A DNA stretch of 64,000 nucleotides from Pseudomonas gingeri (GCF_013386115.1 NZ_JACAOR010000008.1:62001-126000), one strand, 5' to 3'; counted from the first letter of the stretch, positions 8,701-17,665 are shown. Program-made: numbers and translations. Notes: generated by a model from the letters alone, not told the origin.

Positions 8701-10600
8701 GGTGGATCGCCACAAGGAGATCGAAACCGCCGGGAAACTCGCGACAATCGCCGCCTCCGCGGCACGGGCCGCGCTGAAACTCAAGGAGGAGGGGACTGAC
8801 GTCGAGGCCATCAGCAGGGCTCGGCAACGATATCTCCAGGAAGCGGAAAAGGCCTTCGACATGATGGGGCAGAGCATCGTCCTGCGCGAGGAACAATCCC
8901 GGGTGGCGAAAGTGCCGAAATGGAAGGACGCCGTGTGCGCTTTCCTCGGCATCCAGTTGGGCGGCTGCCGTGAGACGCTGGAAGTCCTGCGCCGGGTCCG
9001 TGAGGAACAGCGCCCCTCCGCGATAGAACTCGAGCTGGCGCAGACCAGCGCTATGCAGATGGGCTCCGGGTTCTTCGAGCGGTTCCTTGCCTACCAACGG
9101 AGCAAGGTCGCGGCCAATGAGCGCATGTTCGAATGGCATCGCAGGGAAAGGCAGGTCGACAGGCATCTGGACGATTTTGCCGGTCTGGGCAGCAAGACCC
9201 GCGACCAGACCATCGGCCGGACCCCGAACGCTCCGCTGGAGCGCGACACGCAGGCGTCGCAACTGCATAGCCTGCGCTGGCTGACGCTGCATGAGTTGCG
9301 ACAGGACGAGCAGGTCCCTCCTTCGCTGATAGACAAGACCCAGGAGATCGCCATGGCGAACCAGTCCTGGCTCAACCTGGAGCAGGACCCGGATATACCC
9401 GCCCGGCGCCGTCAGCGGGTGCTCAACACCTGTATCGAAAACTATGTGTCGGGCCTGCAGACCCTCGAGTTCTGGCGGCACCAGCAGCCCGAAGGCACGG
9501 CGCTGCCCTATACCGACCGTCTGCTCGAACTGATCGCGCAATTGCGTGACGAGGCGCTGGAGGCGTTGAGCGAGTCGCTCGAGGCACAGGCCAGCGAGAT
9601 CGCCGCGCAGGAGGAGCTGGAGAAAATCCCCGGGCTGATCCAGACCCGCGGATCCAGGGGCGGGACCTACCTGGGGAAAGTCCGGCCGCCGGCCGCCGGT
9701 CAGAGCCGGGAGACTGTCGAACTGGCCGATGGCGATGAAGTGCGGGTGTTCCAGGAAAGCGCCAGCGGCAGCTACTGGGAGGAGGTCAAGGCCCCCGAGC
9801 CGGCCCCGGCGCCGGTCGCCACGCGGCCACAGGTCGGGCTCAAGCGGCTGGTCAAGGAGGCCGGCACGCAGATGCAGAAGGCCCGTGGCGAGCTGGCCAA
9901 TGCCCGCAAGGAGCTGGCACGCGCGCTCGACCACGCCGCCCGGTTGAAGCAACCGGTCCGGGACCCGGTCTACCTGCAGGATGTGCTGGAAGGGGAAGCG
10001 CGGATCCTCGTCCGGCTCGCCGAACAACTGGAGAACGGCCTGGCGAGCGCCGAGCAGTCACCCGAGCGGCTCAACGCACAGAGCCAGGCGGCCAACTTGC
10101 GCGCCCTGGCCCTCGAGTTGGGCAACGAGGGGCTGCTGATCCGGGTCGAGGCGACCAAGGCGAGCATGCCGGACATGGCCCGCGTCGACTTCCTGCACCG
10201 CCAGGGCGCCATCGAAATCAGGAAAAATGGCCCGCGCAGCCTGCTCAAGTCCGGCGATTACCTGCAGGAGTATCTGATCCTCGACAAGGCGGTCGCGGGC
10301 AAGAAGAGCGCGTTGCTCTGGGTGGCCCACTTCCACTACCCCGACCTGACCCCCAACGATGACCTGTTCACCCCGGGGGCCGCCCACCTGAAAACCCGCG
10401 AAGAGCGTTTTCTCGGGCCCAAGGCGCAAGCCCGTGCCGAAGGGGCGCGGTTCGAGCGTATTCGTCGCGGCCAGCCCGGTCGCGCGCAGGCGGCGGTGGA
10501 TATCTGGCGCAGTGCGATCAGCCTGCCCATGGCCCGCCAGTTCTTTTTCGATGCCGCTGAAGTGGATGCGGCCCTGGTGGAGCAATTGCGCCGACTGTAG
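5741..10600 (+). CDS. Giant dermonecrotic-toxin-like (DUF6543-type) protein, paralogue A
   Basis: This 1619-aa protein starts at ATG 5741 with GGGAG 7-8 bases upstream. The open frame extends back to 5411, but that part overlaps the YkgJ gene in antisense and has no toxin similarity. Residues 1 to about 955 align throughout with the next gene and carry features I associate with Pseudomonas dermonecrotic-toxin-like proteins (LYQQALVDYWNE, MFIIGPKD, ADRQSVSNAE). Residues about 755-782 are hydrophobic (LFNVLLMFIRGPAAVAGWIY) and may insert in a membrane. About 960-1365 is a charged, helical stretch unlike its neighbour. About 1365-1619 is again shared and ends with WVAHFHYPD, FERIRRGQPGR and a MARQFFF motif. 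No signal peptide or known catalytic motif was recognised. Substrate, target and secretion route are unknown. Confidence 0.8.
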   Translation: MPDTTTSPRPSLQQDIAAAKALFARPPTLSGVVLAAIQEQFFSRWDPLRNATHLYVGEPRWLTADGKKVSAGYQYTALSDLVLKQFTQGVAPVFSEDHVLEVRFVGLPGDRQMIEPPVPPTLLGQWGDILLELYQQALVDYWNEENAQGSSRFGRLSALLVRMLTADREQYRAFLTVDLQKPDQKLAVHGLRAVSKDPWGGYYPEALPVLLVRRWEHEVEQAPLLLSLAQGLFRARTPEVGHLLPLFMSRRAEGRDIEYHEHRLWQSGDPDELLEQAFASLGRTLLENQLQEVSLIGRDLDRTVEDYQRRLSAITRPDNWFFNPEPTQPHSVRELSEELTALRDAMPHWLLAADPRDIERYRDLLDHLASVQRASQGKAFLDGIGDLMSFTRRTLLEKIHEEHAEPLGISSSDDIRLELDRVIAVATAGGGGGALGSIEKVRMTLTEFALENLGGFHHSKMRIAVRHCDRESAVPAWLTPDYVRHLVTAVDIGKTYLEALRAKLIDDADEARRREKLFTEQLRVQLPMAALELKIRAQSGFSEAGFRYIEALMKPAAAQRQVDGQEIVLRPLGFRAEADAAVDEVASMFIIGPKDIRHGPHVLYRPLFAKAGSHESALLGFQAAYGAALCAPDNDARPTPALEPLRQYETFGAVFEAIRQEGPLQDSVLTWMSPRARRLYDHGGFQEPHLPRSFEDDFAAFSTPGPARPSDAVVDGDCLHHLFTSTARTLIELADRQSVSNAEQRWAQLKEGAWQLFNVLLMFIRGPAAVAGWIYAVVASVDRDIRQLQARGGQGQANAWADVLVNLSFILSHHLAEGRAPSAAREGIPFSTEPAGAGRLRPGPYVAQGADLPVPMHLDEPALAPSGQRRIRIDDLLLRRFERPWPDVGSLGAVIAEGELKGLIRLNDSGHLATYIGGRLYRVREEPGGGVRMITPDGSREGFYLKSTEAGEWSLDVKLRLRGGSGRGGRKSIKQIQDEKKAAAKVLVDRHKEIETAGKLATIAASAARAALKLKEEGTDVEAISRARQRYLQEAEKAFDMMGQSIVLREEQSRVAKVPKWKDAVCAFLGIQLGGCRETLEVLRRVREEQRPSAIELELAQTSAMQMGSGFFERFLAYQRSKVAANERMFEWHRRERQVDRHLDDFAGLGSKTRDQTIGRTPNAPLERDTQASQLHSLRWLTLHELRQDEQVPPSLIDKTQEIAMANQSWLNLEQDPDIPARRRQRVLNTCIENYVSGLQTLEFWRHQQPEGTALPYTDRLLELIAQLRDEALEALSESLEAQASEIAAQEELEKIPGLIQTRGSRGGTYLGKVRPPAAGQSRETVELADGDEVRVFQESASGSYWEEVKAPEPAPAPVATRPQVGLKRLVKEAGTQMQKARGELANARKELARALDHAARLKQPVRDPVYLQDVLEGEARILVRLAEQLENGLASAEQSPERLNAQSQAANLRALALELGNEGLLIRVEATKASMPDMARVDFLHRQGAIEIRKNGPRSLLKSGDYLQEYLILDKAVAGKKSALLWVAHFHYPDLTPNDDLFTPGAAHLKTREERFLGPKAQARAEGARFERIRRGQPGRAQAAVDIWRSAISLPMARQFFFDAAEVDAALVEQLRRL

Positions 10601-10651
10601 CTAAGCGGATACCGCCAGGGCCCGGCGTGCCGGGCGTCTACTGCCCTGGTA

Positions 10652-10677
10652 CCGCCGTGCGGTGCCGGGCACGGCGG
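10652..10677. repeat. GC-rich inverted repeat between the two toxin paralogues
   Basis: CCGCCGTGC (10652-10660) and GCACGGCGG (10669-10677) form a perfect 9-bp stem with an 8-nt loop. A second shorter dyad (GCCCGGC/GCCGGGC) lies just upstream at 10620-10635. There is no following T-run, so a simple intrinsic terminator is unlikely. The structure could slow transcription, protect mRNA ends or be a recombination relic. Confidence 0.6.
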
Positions 10678-10721
10678 CTCGAAGCCGGGCCCGTCGGATC
10701 TGTTTGAAGGGAATAGTCTGC

Positions 10722-13700
10722 ATGAATGACGCAAGCACACTGCCGGGCCTGTCGCTCGAGCAGGAGATCGAGGCGGCCAAGGCGCTTTTCGCCCATCCGC
10801 CGACATTGCGGGAAGTGGCCCTGTCGGCCATCCAGGAGGCTTTTTTCAGCCGCTGGGACCCGCAGCGCAACGCCTCGCATCTGTATGTCGGCAAGCTCCT
10901 GTGGCGCGAGCAGGAAGGCAAACGGTTCTCGGGCGGCTATCAGTACCGTGCCGTGATCGACCTGGTGCTCGAACACTTTACCAGCGGGGTCGCGCCGCTC
11001 TTTACCGCCGAACATGTGTTGGAGATCAGGCTCGATGGCTTGCCCGGCGACCGCCTGGTGGTGGACGCCGCGGCAACCCAGGACACGCTCGGGTCGTGGG
11101 GCGATATCCTGCTGCAACTCTATCAACAGGGCCTGGTCGACTACTGGAACGCGGAGGATGCGGACGGCAGCAGTCGCTTTCAACGCCTTGGCCGGATCCT
11201 GATGCGCATGTTTTCCGCCGATCGTGAACAGCATCGGGCCTTTCTGTCGATCGATCTGCAAAAGCCCGAGCAGCAACTGGCTTTCCATGGCATCCAGGCG
11301 GTGAGCAAGGACATCTGGGGCGGTAGCTATCCCGAAGCCTTGCCCGTGCTGGTGGCCCGTCGCAAGGAGCGCGGAGTCGAGCAGAACCCGCTGCTGCTCA
11401 GCCTGGCCAAGGGCCTTTTCCGGGCCGACACTACGGACCTCGGACCGCTGCTGCCCTTGTTCATGAGTATCCGCGCCAACGGTCGAGATATCGAGTATCG
11501 CGAGCATCGGCTCTGGCAGCGGGGCGACCCGGATATGCAACTGGGCCTGGCCTTCGCCAGCTTTGTCGAAACCCTGCTGGAAAACCAGCTGCAGGCGATT
11601 GCGCTGATCGGCTTCGATAGCGAGTGGACGCTCGCGGACTACCAGCACCGGCTGGATGAAATCACCCGTCCCGATGACTGGTTTTTCACGCCGGTGCAGA
11701 CCGAGCCCCATACGGTGGTCGAGTTGCCCGAAGCGCTGGCGGCGCTCAATGACGGCTTGCCGCATTGGCTGCTGGGGGCGTCGAGCGAAGACCTCGGCAC
11801 CTACCGGGCCCTGCTGGAAAAACTGGCCGAGGTGCAGCGAGTGTCGGGCGGCAAGGCATTTCTCGATGACGTGGGCGATCTGCCGGAGTTCGCGGCCAGG
11901 GCGCTGCGCAAGAAGATGGGCGAGGACCATCCGTCCGCTGCCGATATCGCCAACCCCGATGATATTCGCCTGGAGCTCGACAAGGTCATCGCGGTGGCCG
12001 TGGCCGGCGGCGCGGGCGGGGCGCTGGGGACGGTGGAAAAGGTGCGGATGAGCCTGACGGAGTTTGCCCTGGAGAATCTCGGCGGCTTCCGGCATGCGAA
12101 GATGAAGATCACCATCCGCCACTGTGGCGTGGACATGGCGGTGCCCGACTGGCTCAACGCGGACTACGTCAAGGCGCTGGTCACGGCCGTGGACATCGGC
12201 AAGACTTATCTCGACATCCTGCGGGCCAAGCTTGTCGACGACGCCGATGAGGCCCGGCGCCGGGAAACACTCTTCACCGGGCAACTGCGGGTGCAATTGC
12301 CCATGGCGGCGCTGGAACTGAAGATTCGCGGCGACGCCCACTTCGACGAAGCGGGTTACCGCTGTGTCGAAGCGGTAGTGCAGGCCGAAGCGGCTCAACG
12401 CCAGGTGAACGGCCAGGAGATCGTCCTGCGTCCCCTGGCATTCAAGGCCGAAGCCGATGCGTCGGCGGATGTCGTGGCGTCCATGTTCATCATCGGTCCG
12501 AAGGACACGGGGAGCGGCCCGTTCATTCTCTATCGTCCGCTGCTGGCCAAGGCCGGCCCGCAGGCGGCGGCCTTCCAGCAGTTCCAGGCGACAGCGGACA
12601 AGCACTTCTGCCCTCATGACAATGACGCCCGCCCCACGCCTCCCGTCGAACCGCTGCTGCAATACCCGACGTGGTCGGCCCTGTTCGATGCGCTCAGGCA
12701 ACCCGGTGCATTGCAGGACAGCATCCTGGCCTGGTTGAGCGATCAGGCCCGGCGCACCTATGCCAATGGCGGCCTGGTCGAGCCCCACCTGCGGCGTTCG
12801 TTCGAGGACGATTTTGCCGCGCTGCTGCCGGTGGCGCCGGCCACGCTCGACGAAACGGTGGTCCAGGGCGACTACCTGCATCACCTGTTCGATTCGCTGA
12901 CCAGGACCCTGATCGCCCTGGCGGACCGGCAATCGGTGTCCAATGCCGAACTGCGCTGGAACACCTTGAAGGAGGGCGGCTGGCAATTGTTCAACGTGGT
13001 GCTGATGTTTATCCGTGGCCCGGCGGCGGTGGCCGGCTGGATTTTCGCCGTGGTCGCCAGCGTCGATGCCGACTTTCGGCGACTGCAGGAAAAGGACCCC
13101 GGGGCCAAGGCCAATGCCTGGGCCGATGTCCTGGTGAACATCGCCTTTATTCTCGAACATCACTTGAACCGTCGGCAGGCGCACGCCAGGACACCGCAGC
13201 GGATCCCGCTCGACGAAAGCCAGCGGCCGTCGCACGGGGCCACGATCAGCGAAGGGCCGGACCGGCCATTGCCGATGAAACTGGACAACCCGGTGGCGCC
13301 CGGCACGGTCGCCTCGCGTCCGACCGCCAGTTCGTTCACCCTGAAGATCTACCCCTATCCCTGGCCCGCGCCCGAGACCCTGGGGGAGGTCATCGCGTCC
13401 GGCGACCTCAAGGGCCTGATCCGCTTGAAGGCGTCCAAGCGGCTGGCGGCCTACTTCGGGGGATGGCTGTTTGCTGTGAAGGCGGACAGCGAAGGCACTG
13501 TCCAGGTGGTCTCGCCGGACGGCCTGCGTGACGGCTTCTATCTGAAAAACGATGGCGCGGGCGTTTGGACGCCGGACTTGAAGCTGCGCCTTCGCGGCGG
13601 CTCGGGGCGCCCGGGCAACGTCGGGAAAAGAAGAGCGGCCCTGCTCGAGGAAAAACGCCGGGAGCAGGAACAGCGGGAGCGGGTCAGCGAGCGCTTCATG

Positions 13701-15596
13701 GAAGGCTGGAATCAGCGCGTCGCGGAGCAGGGGAGACGGGCACGCGCGTTGTTTCCCGAACGCGAGGCCCTGGTGGCGATGGAAGCCAATCCCGACCGCT
13801 ATACCCACGCGCAATGGTTTGCCCGCATGGACCGGATCGCCGAGCTGGGAAAAGCCCTGATCGACGGTTACGAGAAACAGCTCAACGAACTGCGGATGAA
13901 CGAGACGGTCTTCCTGCGGGGCTACAAGGCGACACTCTTTACCACCCTGGATCAATTCGTCACGGCGATGCAGTTCGCCCTGGACGCGATCAGGATCATC
14001 GACCGTCGTTGCGTGCGGATCATCGAGCGCTTGCCCTATCAGGATGGTTCGGGCCGGGTCCTGATGGAAACGCAACGACTGGAGCAACGGGAAAACCGCG
14101 CCACGGACCTGTATATCGACTGGGCGGAGCGGGAGCAGCAGGCGTTTGCCGAACTGGGCGAGCATCGCAACCAGAACCTGGCGGACTACCAGCGCATGCA
14201 GCAAATCAGGGGCGGGGGGCACAAGGTGCGCGCACTGAAGGCCATCAGGGCGTGCCGGCTCGCGGTGTACTGCTTCAGGGAACTGGATCCGCACCAGCTC
14301 GAGAGCGATATCTCGACCAAGCTCAATGACCTGCGCGGTGCCCTGGCCTCCCAGTCCATTCTCGATGAACGCTCCGCTACGCCGCTGTCCGCCGAGGCGG
14401 ACATCGCGGTGCTCAATACCTGTGTGAGCCAATACAACGAGGCCCTGGCCATGGCCGAGTACAAGACCGGCCTGTTGCCGCCGGGGACTCGCCTGGTCTG
14501 GACCGACCTGTTCACCCAGCGCCTGGTCGAGTTGCAGCAGGAAGCCGAGCGCAGCCTGGTCGCGCGTATCGAGGCGCAGGCTCCCACCGAGCACGCGCCT
14601 GACCTGCCGTCGCCGCCCGCCGGCAAGCGGCGCAAGATCATCCGCACCCGTCGCAAGCAGCACTATCTCGGCTATGTTCGCGACACGCCCCAGGATGGCC
14701 ATGAGGTCGTCGAGCTGATGGATCCCCAGACCGGTCAACCGCTCGAGTCCTTTGTCGAGGAAGAGGACGGCTACTGGCAGCCGCTGCCCAAGCCGGCGCC
14801 CGCCCCCGCGCCCAGACCGGCACCGCAGCCGGGCCTCAAGCGCCTGGTGCAGATGGCCGAGAGCCAGATCCGCCAGGCCGGCCGGGAAATCGAGATGGCC
14901 AGGCGGCAGATCCCGGTCGCCAAGGACCCGATCTATCTGCAGGATGTCCTCGACGTGCGGGCGCGGGCGCTGGAAGCGCTGGCCGGGCAGATCGACCGGG
15001 CGGTGACGCAGGCGAACGGCTCGGTGACGCAAAGCGAAGTTTCCGCCGGCCAGGTCCAGGCCGCGGAACTGCGTCTCCAGGCCGGGACCCTCAGGCATGA
15101 GGGGCTGATGGCGCGGATCGCCGTGACCAAGTCGAGTGCGCCGGACACCGAACGGCTGCTGTTTCTCAAGGAGCACAACGAGGTCGAGATCTTTCGCAAC
15201 GGGCCGCGCACCCGACTCGGCAAAAGCGACTTTCTCCAGGAGTACGCGGTGCGTGACAAGGCGACCGGCAAGAATATCTGGGTGGCGCACTTCCACTATC
15301 CCGACAAGGCCACCCCGGAGGAGTTGTTCGTGATGCGCGGGGCCCTGGACAAGGACGGCAAGCCACAGGCCCATGGTGCCCACCTGAAGCGCTGGGCCGA
15401 GCGTTTTCTCGGCATCAAGGCGCAGGCCCGGGCCGAGCAGGAGCGCTTCGAACGCATCCGCCAGGGGCAACCCGGGCGAGCCCTGGAGGTGTTCCGCATC
15501 TGGCGCAGCGAGATCAGCCTGGTCATGGCGCGCCAGCTGTTTTTCAATGCCCCGGAACGGGAGGTGGTGGTGCGCGAGCAGTTGCGCCAGCTCTAG
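10722..15596 (+). CDS. Giant dermonecrotic-toxin-like (DUF6543-type) protein, paralogue B
   Basis: This 1624-aa protein starts at ATG 10722, preceded by GAAGGGA at a good distance. It is a clear tandem paralogue of the gene ending at 10600: residues 1 to about 950 and about 1370-1624 match it nearly continuously, including the hydrophobic block near 756-783 (LFNVVLMFIRGPAAVAGWIF) and the C-terminal WVAHFHYPD, RIRQGQPGRA and MARQLFF motifs. Residues about 955-1369 are a distinct, highly charged helical region followed by a Lys/Arg-rich (GKRRKIIRTRRKQ) and Pro/Ala-rich linker. No signal sequence is seen. Codon use is host-like. The stop is only 10 bp from the convergent cfa stop codon. Confidence 0.8.
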   Translation: MNDASTLPGLSLEQEIEAAKALFAHPPTLREVALSAIQEAFFSRWDPQRNASHLYVGKLLWREQEGKRFSGGYQYRAVIDLVLEHFTSGVAPLFTAEHVLEIRLDGLPGDRLVVDAAATQDTLGSWGDILLQLYQQGLVDYWNAEDADGSSRFQRLGRILMRMFSADREQHRAFLSIDLQKPEQQLAFHGIQAVSKDIWGGSYPEALPVLVARRKERGVEQNPLLLSLAKGLFRADTTDLGPLLPLFMSIRANGRDIEYREHRLWQRGDPDMQLGLAFASFVETLLENQLQAIALIGFDSEWTLADYQHRLDEITRPDDWFFTPVQTEPHTVVELPEALAALNDGLPHWLLGASSEDLGTYRALLEKLAEVQRVSGGKAFLDDVGDLPEFAARALRKKMGEDHPSAADIANPDDIRLELDKVIAVAVAGGAGGALGTVEKVRMSLTEFALENLGGFRHAKMKITIRHCGVDMAVPDWLNADYVKALVTAVDIGKTYLDILRAKLVDDADEARRRETLFTGQLRVQLPMAALELKIRGDAHFDEAGYRCVEAVVQAEAAQRQVNGQEIVLRPLAFKAEADASADVVASMFIIGPKDTGSGPFILYRPLLAKAGPQAAAFQQFQATADKHFCPHDNDARPTPPVEPLLQYPTWSALFDALRQPGALQDSILAWLSDQARRTYANGGLVEPHLRRSFEDDFAALLPVAPATLDETVVQGDYLHHLFDSLTRTLIALADRQSVSNAELRWNTLKEGGWQLFNVVLMFIRGPAAVAGWIFAVVASVDADFRRLQEKDPGAKANAWADVLVNIAFILEHHLNRRQAHARTPQRIPLDESQRPSHGATISEGPDRPLPMKLDNPVAPGTVASRPTASSFTLKIYPYPWPAPETLGEVIASGDLKGLIRLKASKRLAAYFGGWLFAVKADSEGTVQVVSPDGLRDGFYLKNDGAGVWTPDLKLRLRGGSGRPGNVGKRRAALLEEKRREQEQRERVSERFMEGWNQRVAEQGRRARALFPEREALVAMEANPDRYTHAQWFARMDRIAELGKALIDGYEKQLNELRMNETVFLRGYKATLFTTLDQFVTAMQFALDAIRIIDRRCVRIIERLPYQDGSGRVLMETQRLEQRENRATDLYIDWAEREQQAFAELGEHRNQNLADYQRMQQIRGGGHKVRALKAIRACRLAVYCFRELDPHQLESDISTKLNDLRGALASQSILDERSATPLSAEADIAVLNTCVSQYNEALAMAEYKTGLLPPGTRLVWTDLFTQRLVELQQEAERSLVARIEAQAPTEHAPDLPSPPAGKRRKIIRTRRKQHYLGYVRDTPQDGHEVVELMDPQTGQPLESFVEEEDGYWQPLPKPAPAPAPRPAPQPGLKRLVQMAESQIRQAGREIEMARRQIPVAKDPIYLQDVLDVRARALEALAGQIDRAVTQANGSVTQSEVSAGQVQAAELRLQAGTLRHEGLMARIAVTKSSAPDTERLLFLKEHNEVEIFRNGPRTRLGKSDFLQEYAVRDKATGKNIWVAHFHYPDKATPEELFVMRGALDKDGKPQAHGAHLKRWAERFLGIKAQARAEQERFERIRQGQPGRALEVFRIWRSEISLVMARQLFFNAPEREVVVREQLRQL

Positions 15597-15606
15597 CGCC
15601 GGTCCC

Positions 15607-16878
15607 TCAGCTGTCGAAACGCCCGAGCAGCGGCTGGGCCCGGGCGGTCGGCCGGGCCAGCAGCAACTGGGCGGTGCCGATGGTGCGCTCGAGGAAGCCG
15701 CCTTCGCAGTAGCACAGGTAGAACTCCCACAGGCGCAGAAAATAGTCGTCGTAGCCCAACTCGCCCAGGCGGCCGTGGGCGCGGCGGAAGTTCTCGTGCC
15801 ACAGGCGCAGGGTGCGCGCGTAGTGCGGGCCGAAGTCCTCCATGTGCAGCAGGTTCATGTCGGTTTCGCGGCTGACCACTTCGAGCATCTTGTGCACGCT
15901 GGGCAGGGCGCCACCGGGGAAGATGTAGCGCTGGATGAAGTCGACGCTGTTCTTCGCCTGTTCATAGCGTTGGTCGCGGATGGTGATGGCCTGCAACAGC
16001 ATCAGGCCGTCGCTCTTGAGCAGGTGTGCGCATTGCCTGAAATAGTTGGCGAGGAACGAGTGGCCGACGGCCTCGATCATTTCGATGGAGACCAGCTTGT
16101 CGTACTGGCCGGTGAGGTCGCGGTAGTCTGCCAGCAGCAGGGTGATCCGGTCCTGCAGGCCCAGGCTGTCGATACGTTGCCGGGTGTAGGCGAACTGTTC
16201 CTTCGACAGCGTGGTGGTGGTGACCCGGCAGCCATGATGCAGGGCGGCATGGATCGCCATGCTGCCCCAGCCGGTGCCGATCTCCAGCAGGTGATCGCCC
16301 GGTTGCAGGTCGAGTTTGCGGCAGATGCGCTCGAGCTTGTTCAACTGCGCCTGTTCCAGGGAGTCATCGGGGCTGAGGAACTGCCCGGCCGAGTACATCA
16401 TGGTCGGGTCGAGGAACTGCTCGAACAGCGCGTTGCCCAGGTCGTAGTGGGCCTCGATATTCTTGCGCGAGCCCTTGCGGGTGTTGCGATTGAGCCAGTG
16501 CAGGGCCTGGACGAAAGGACGCCCGAGGCGGGCCAGGCCGCCTTCCATGGCATCGAGCACGTCGAGGTTGCTGACGAACACCCGGACCACCGCCGTCAGG
16601 TCCGGGGTGGTCCAGTAGCCATGGATAAAGGCCTCGCCGGCACCGATCGAGCCATTGCCGGCGACCATGCCCCAGACCGCCGGGTCCTGGATATGGATCT
16701 CCCCCAGCAGGCTTTCGCCGGTATTGCCGAACAACTGGCGCTCGCCGTCCTCGACCAGCAGCAACTGGCCGTGGCGCAGGGCACGGAGCTGGCGCAGTAC
16801 GCCACGGCGCAACAGGCTGGTGGTCAGGGTGTTGGTGCTGAACAGATTGGTCCTGGTCACCAGGCTAGAACTTTTCAT
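15607..16878 (-). CDS. cfa: Cyclopropane-fatty-acyl-phospholipid synthase
   Basis: This 423-aa SAM-dependent methyltransferase adds methylene across double bonds of membrane phospholipid acyl chains. The SAM-binding motif EIGTGWGSMA, the downstream SIEMIEAVG motif and the C-terminal tyrosine/cysteine-rich block (FYLCYCEGGF) are typical of CFA synthases, and the length fits the longer Pseudomonas type. ATG at 16878 is chosen because AAGGAAC precedes it at about 9 bases; the longer frame would cover more of the upstream gene. It overlaps the DUF1365 stop by 14 bp, so it is probably translationally coupled and is the last gene of the stress operon. Confidence 0.95.
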   Translation of the reverse strand: MKSSSLVTRTNLFSTNTLTTSLLRRGVLRQLRALRHGQLLLVEDGERQLFGNTGESLLGEIHIQDPAVWGMVAGNGSIGAGEAFIHGYWTTPDLTAVVRVFVSNLDVLDAMEGGLARLGRPFVQALHWLNRNTRKGSRKNIEAHYDLGNALFEQFLDPTMMYSAGQFLSPDDSLEQAQLNKLERICRKLDLQPGDHLLEIGTGWGSMAIHAALHHGCRVTTTTLSKEQFAYTRQRIDSLGLQDRITLLLADYRDLTGQYDKLVSIEMIEAVGHSFLANYFRQCAHLLKSDGLMLLQAITIRDQRYEQAKNSVDFIQRYIFPGGALPSVHKMLEVVSRETDMNLLHMEDFGPHYARTLRLWHENFRRAHGRLGELGYDDYFLRLWEFYLCYCEGGFLERTIGTAQLLLARPTARAQPLLGRFDS

Positions 16879-17665
16879 GACGTTGTTCCTTATCTTGCGC
16901 GGTGGCAATACCAAAGGCGCCATCGGCAGCCTGGCGGGAGAAGATCGGCATCCGTTTGAGCAGCAGGCGCAGGGCCTGCCAGTAGATCGCCAGGCAGGTC
17001 TTGGCGGTCATCCAGGGAAAACGCCAGAGGTAGCGGTGCAGGCTGGCCCGGCTGAGGGCTTCGTGCCGCAGGTTGAGGGTGGCGTCGAAGACCTTCAGTT
17101 CGCCCTGCCAGTCGGCCATGTGCACGCCGAGCGTGGCGGCCGGCTGGCTGAAGCTCATGCGGTATTCCAGGTCCCGCGGCAGGAACGGCGAGACATGGAA
17201 CGCCTTGGTCACCGCGACATGCTGGTGGCCCTCGCCGTCAGCGGGCAGCACATAGTGGTAGTGCTCGCCCCAGGGGGTATTGGTCACTTCGCAGAGGATC
17301 GCCGCCAGGCGTTCGTCGGCGTCGAAGCAATAGAAGAAACTCACCGGGTTGAATGCCAGGCCCCAACTCCGTGCCTGGGTCAGCAGGCGTACGGGGCCTT
17401 GCGGGGCATGCCCGAGGGCACGGGCGACCTGCTGGCGCACCGCTTCGATCAGCGGCATGCCCTCGCGGGTCCAGGTACGCAGGTAGTCGCTCTCGCGGAA
17501 GGCGAAGGGCGCGAAGCGACTGCGTCCCGCCAGCGCCGACAGCCCGAGCACGCTGTCCTGTTCAGCGAGGTCCAGGTACAGCAGGCCGATCCGGTAGCGG
17601 AAGGCGTGGGCCCGCGGCGCAAAGCGCCGGTGAGCGATCCAGCCGCTGTACAGGGCGCTGTTCAC
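16865..17665 (-). CDS. DUF1365 family protein
   Basis: This 266-aa protein begins at a GTG that shares the bases GTGA with the stop of the upstream FAD-oxidoreductase gene, with GGGGAA as ribosome site. It opens VNSALYSGWIAHRRFAPRAH and contains RSWGLAFNPVSFFYCFD, the hallmark region of DUF1365. The family is almost always found between a flavin amine-oxidase-like gene and a CFA-synthase-like gene, implying a role in modifying unsaturated or cyclopropane acyl chains, but no reaction is established here. Confidence 0.92.
   Translation of the reverse strand: MNSALYSGWIAHRRFAPRAHAFRYRIGLLYLDLAEQDSVLGLSALAGRSRFAPFAFRESDYLRTWTREGMPLIEAVRQQVARALGHAPQGPVRLLTQARSWGLAFNPVSFFYCFDADERLAAILCEVTNTPWGEHYHYVLPADGEGHQHVAVTKAFHVSPFLPRDLEYRMSFSQPAATLGVHMADWQGELKVFDATLNLRHEALSRASLHRYLWRFPWMTAKTCLAIYWQALRLLLKRMPIFSRQAADGAFGIATAQDKEQRHEKF

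Noticed and set aside
8408..10027. 539-codon minus frame over toxin paralogue A
   Set aside because: Antisense shadow; the plus frame is supported by similarity to paralogue B.
10638..15470. 1610-codon open frame on the minus strand
   Set aside because: Codon-aligned shadow of toxin paralogue B, same cause as above.
15547..16959. 470-codon plus frame
   Set aside because: Antisense of cfa, which has clear SAM-methyltransferase motifs.
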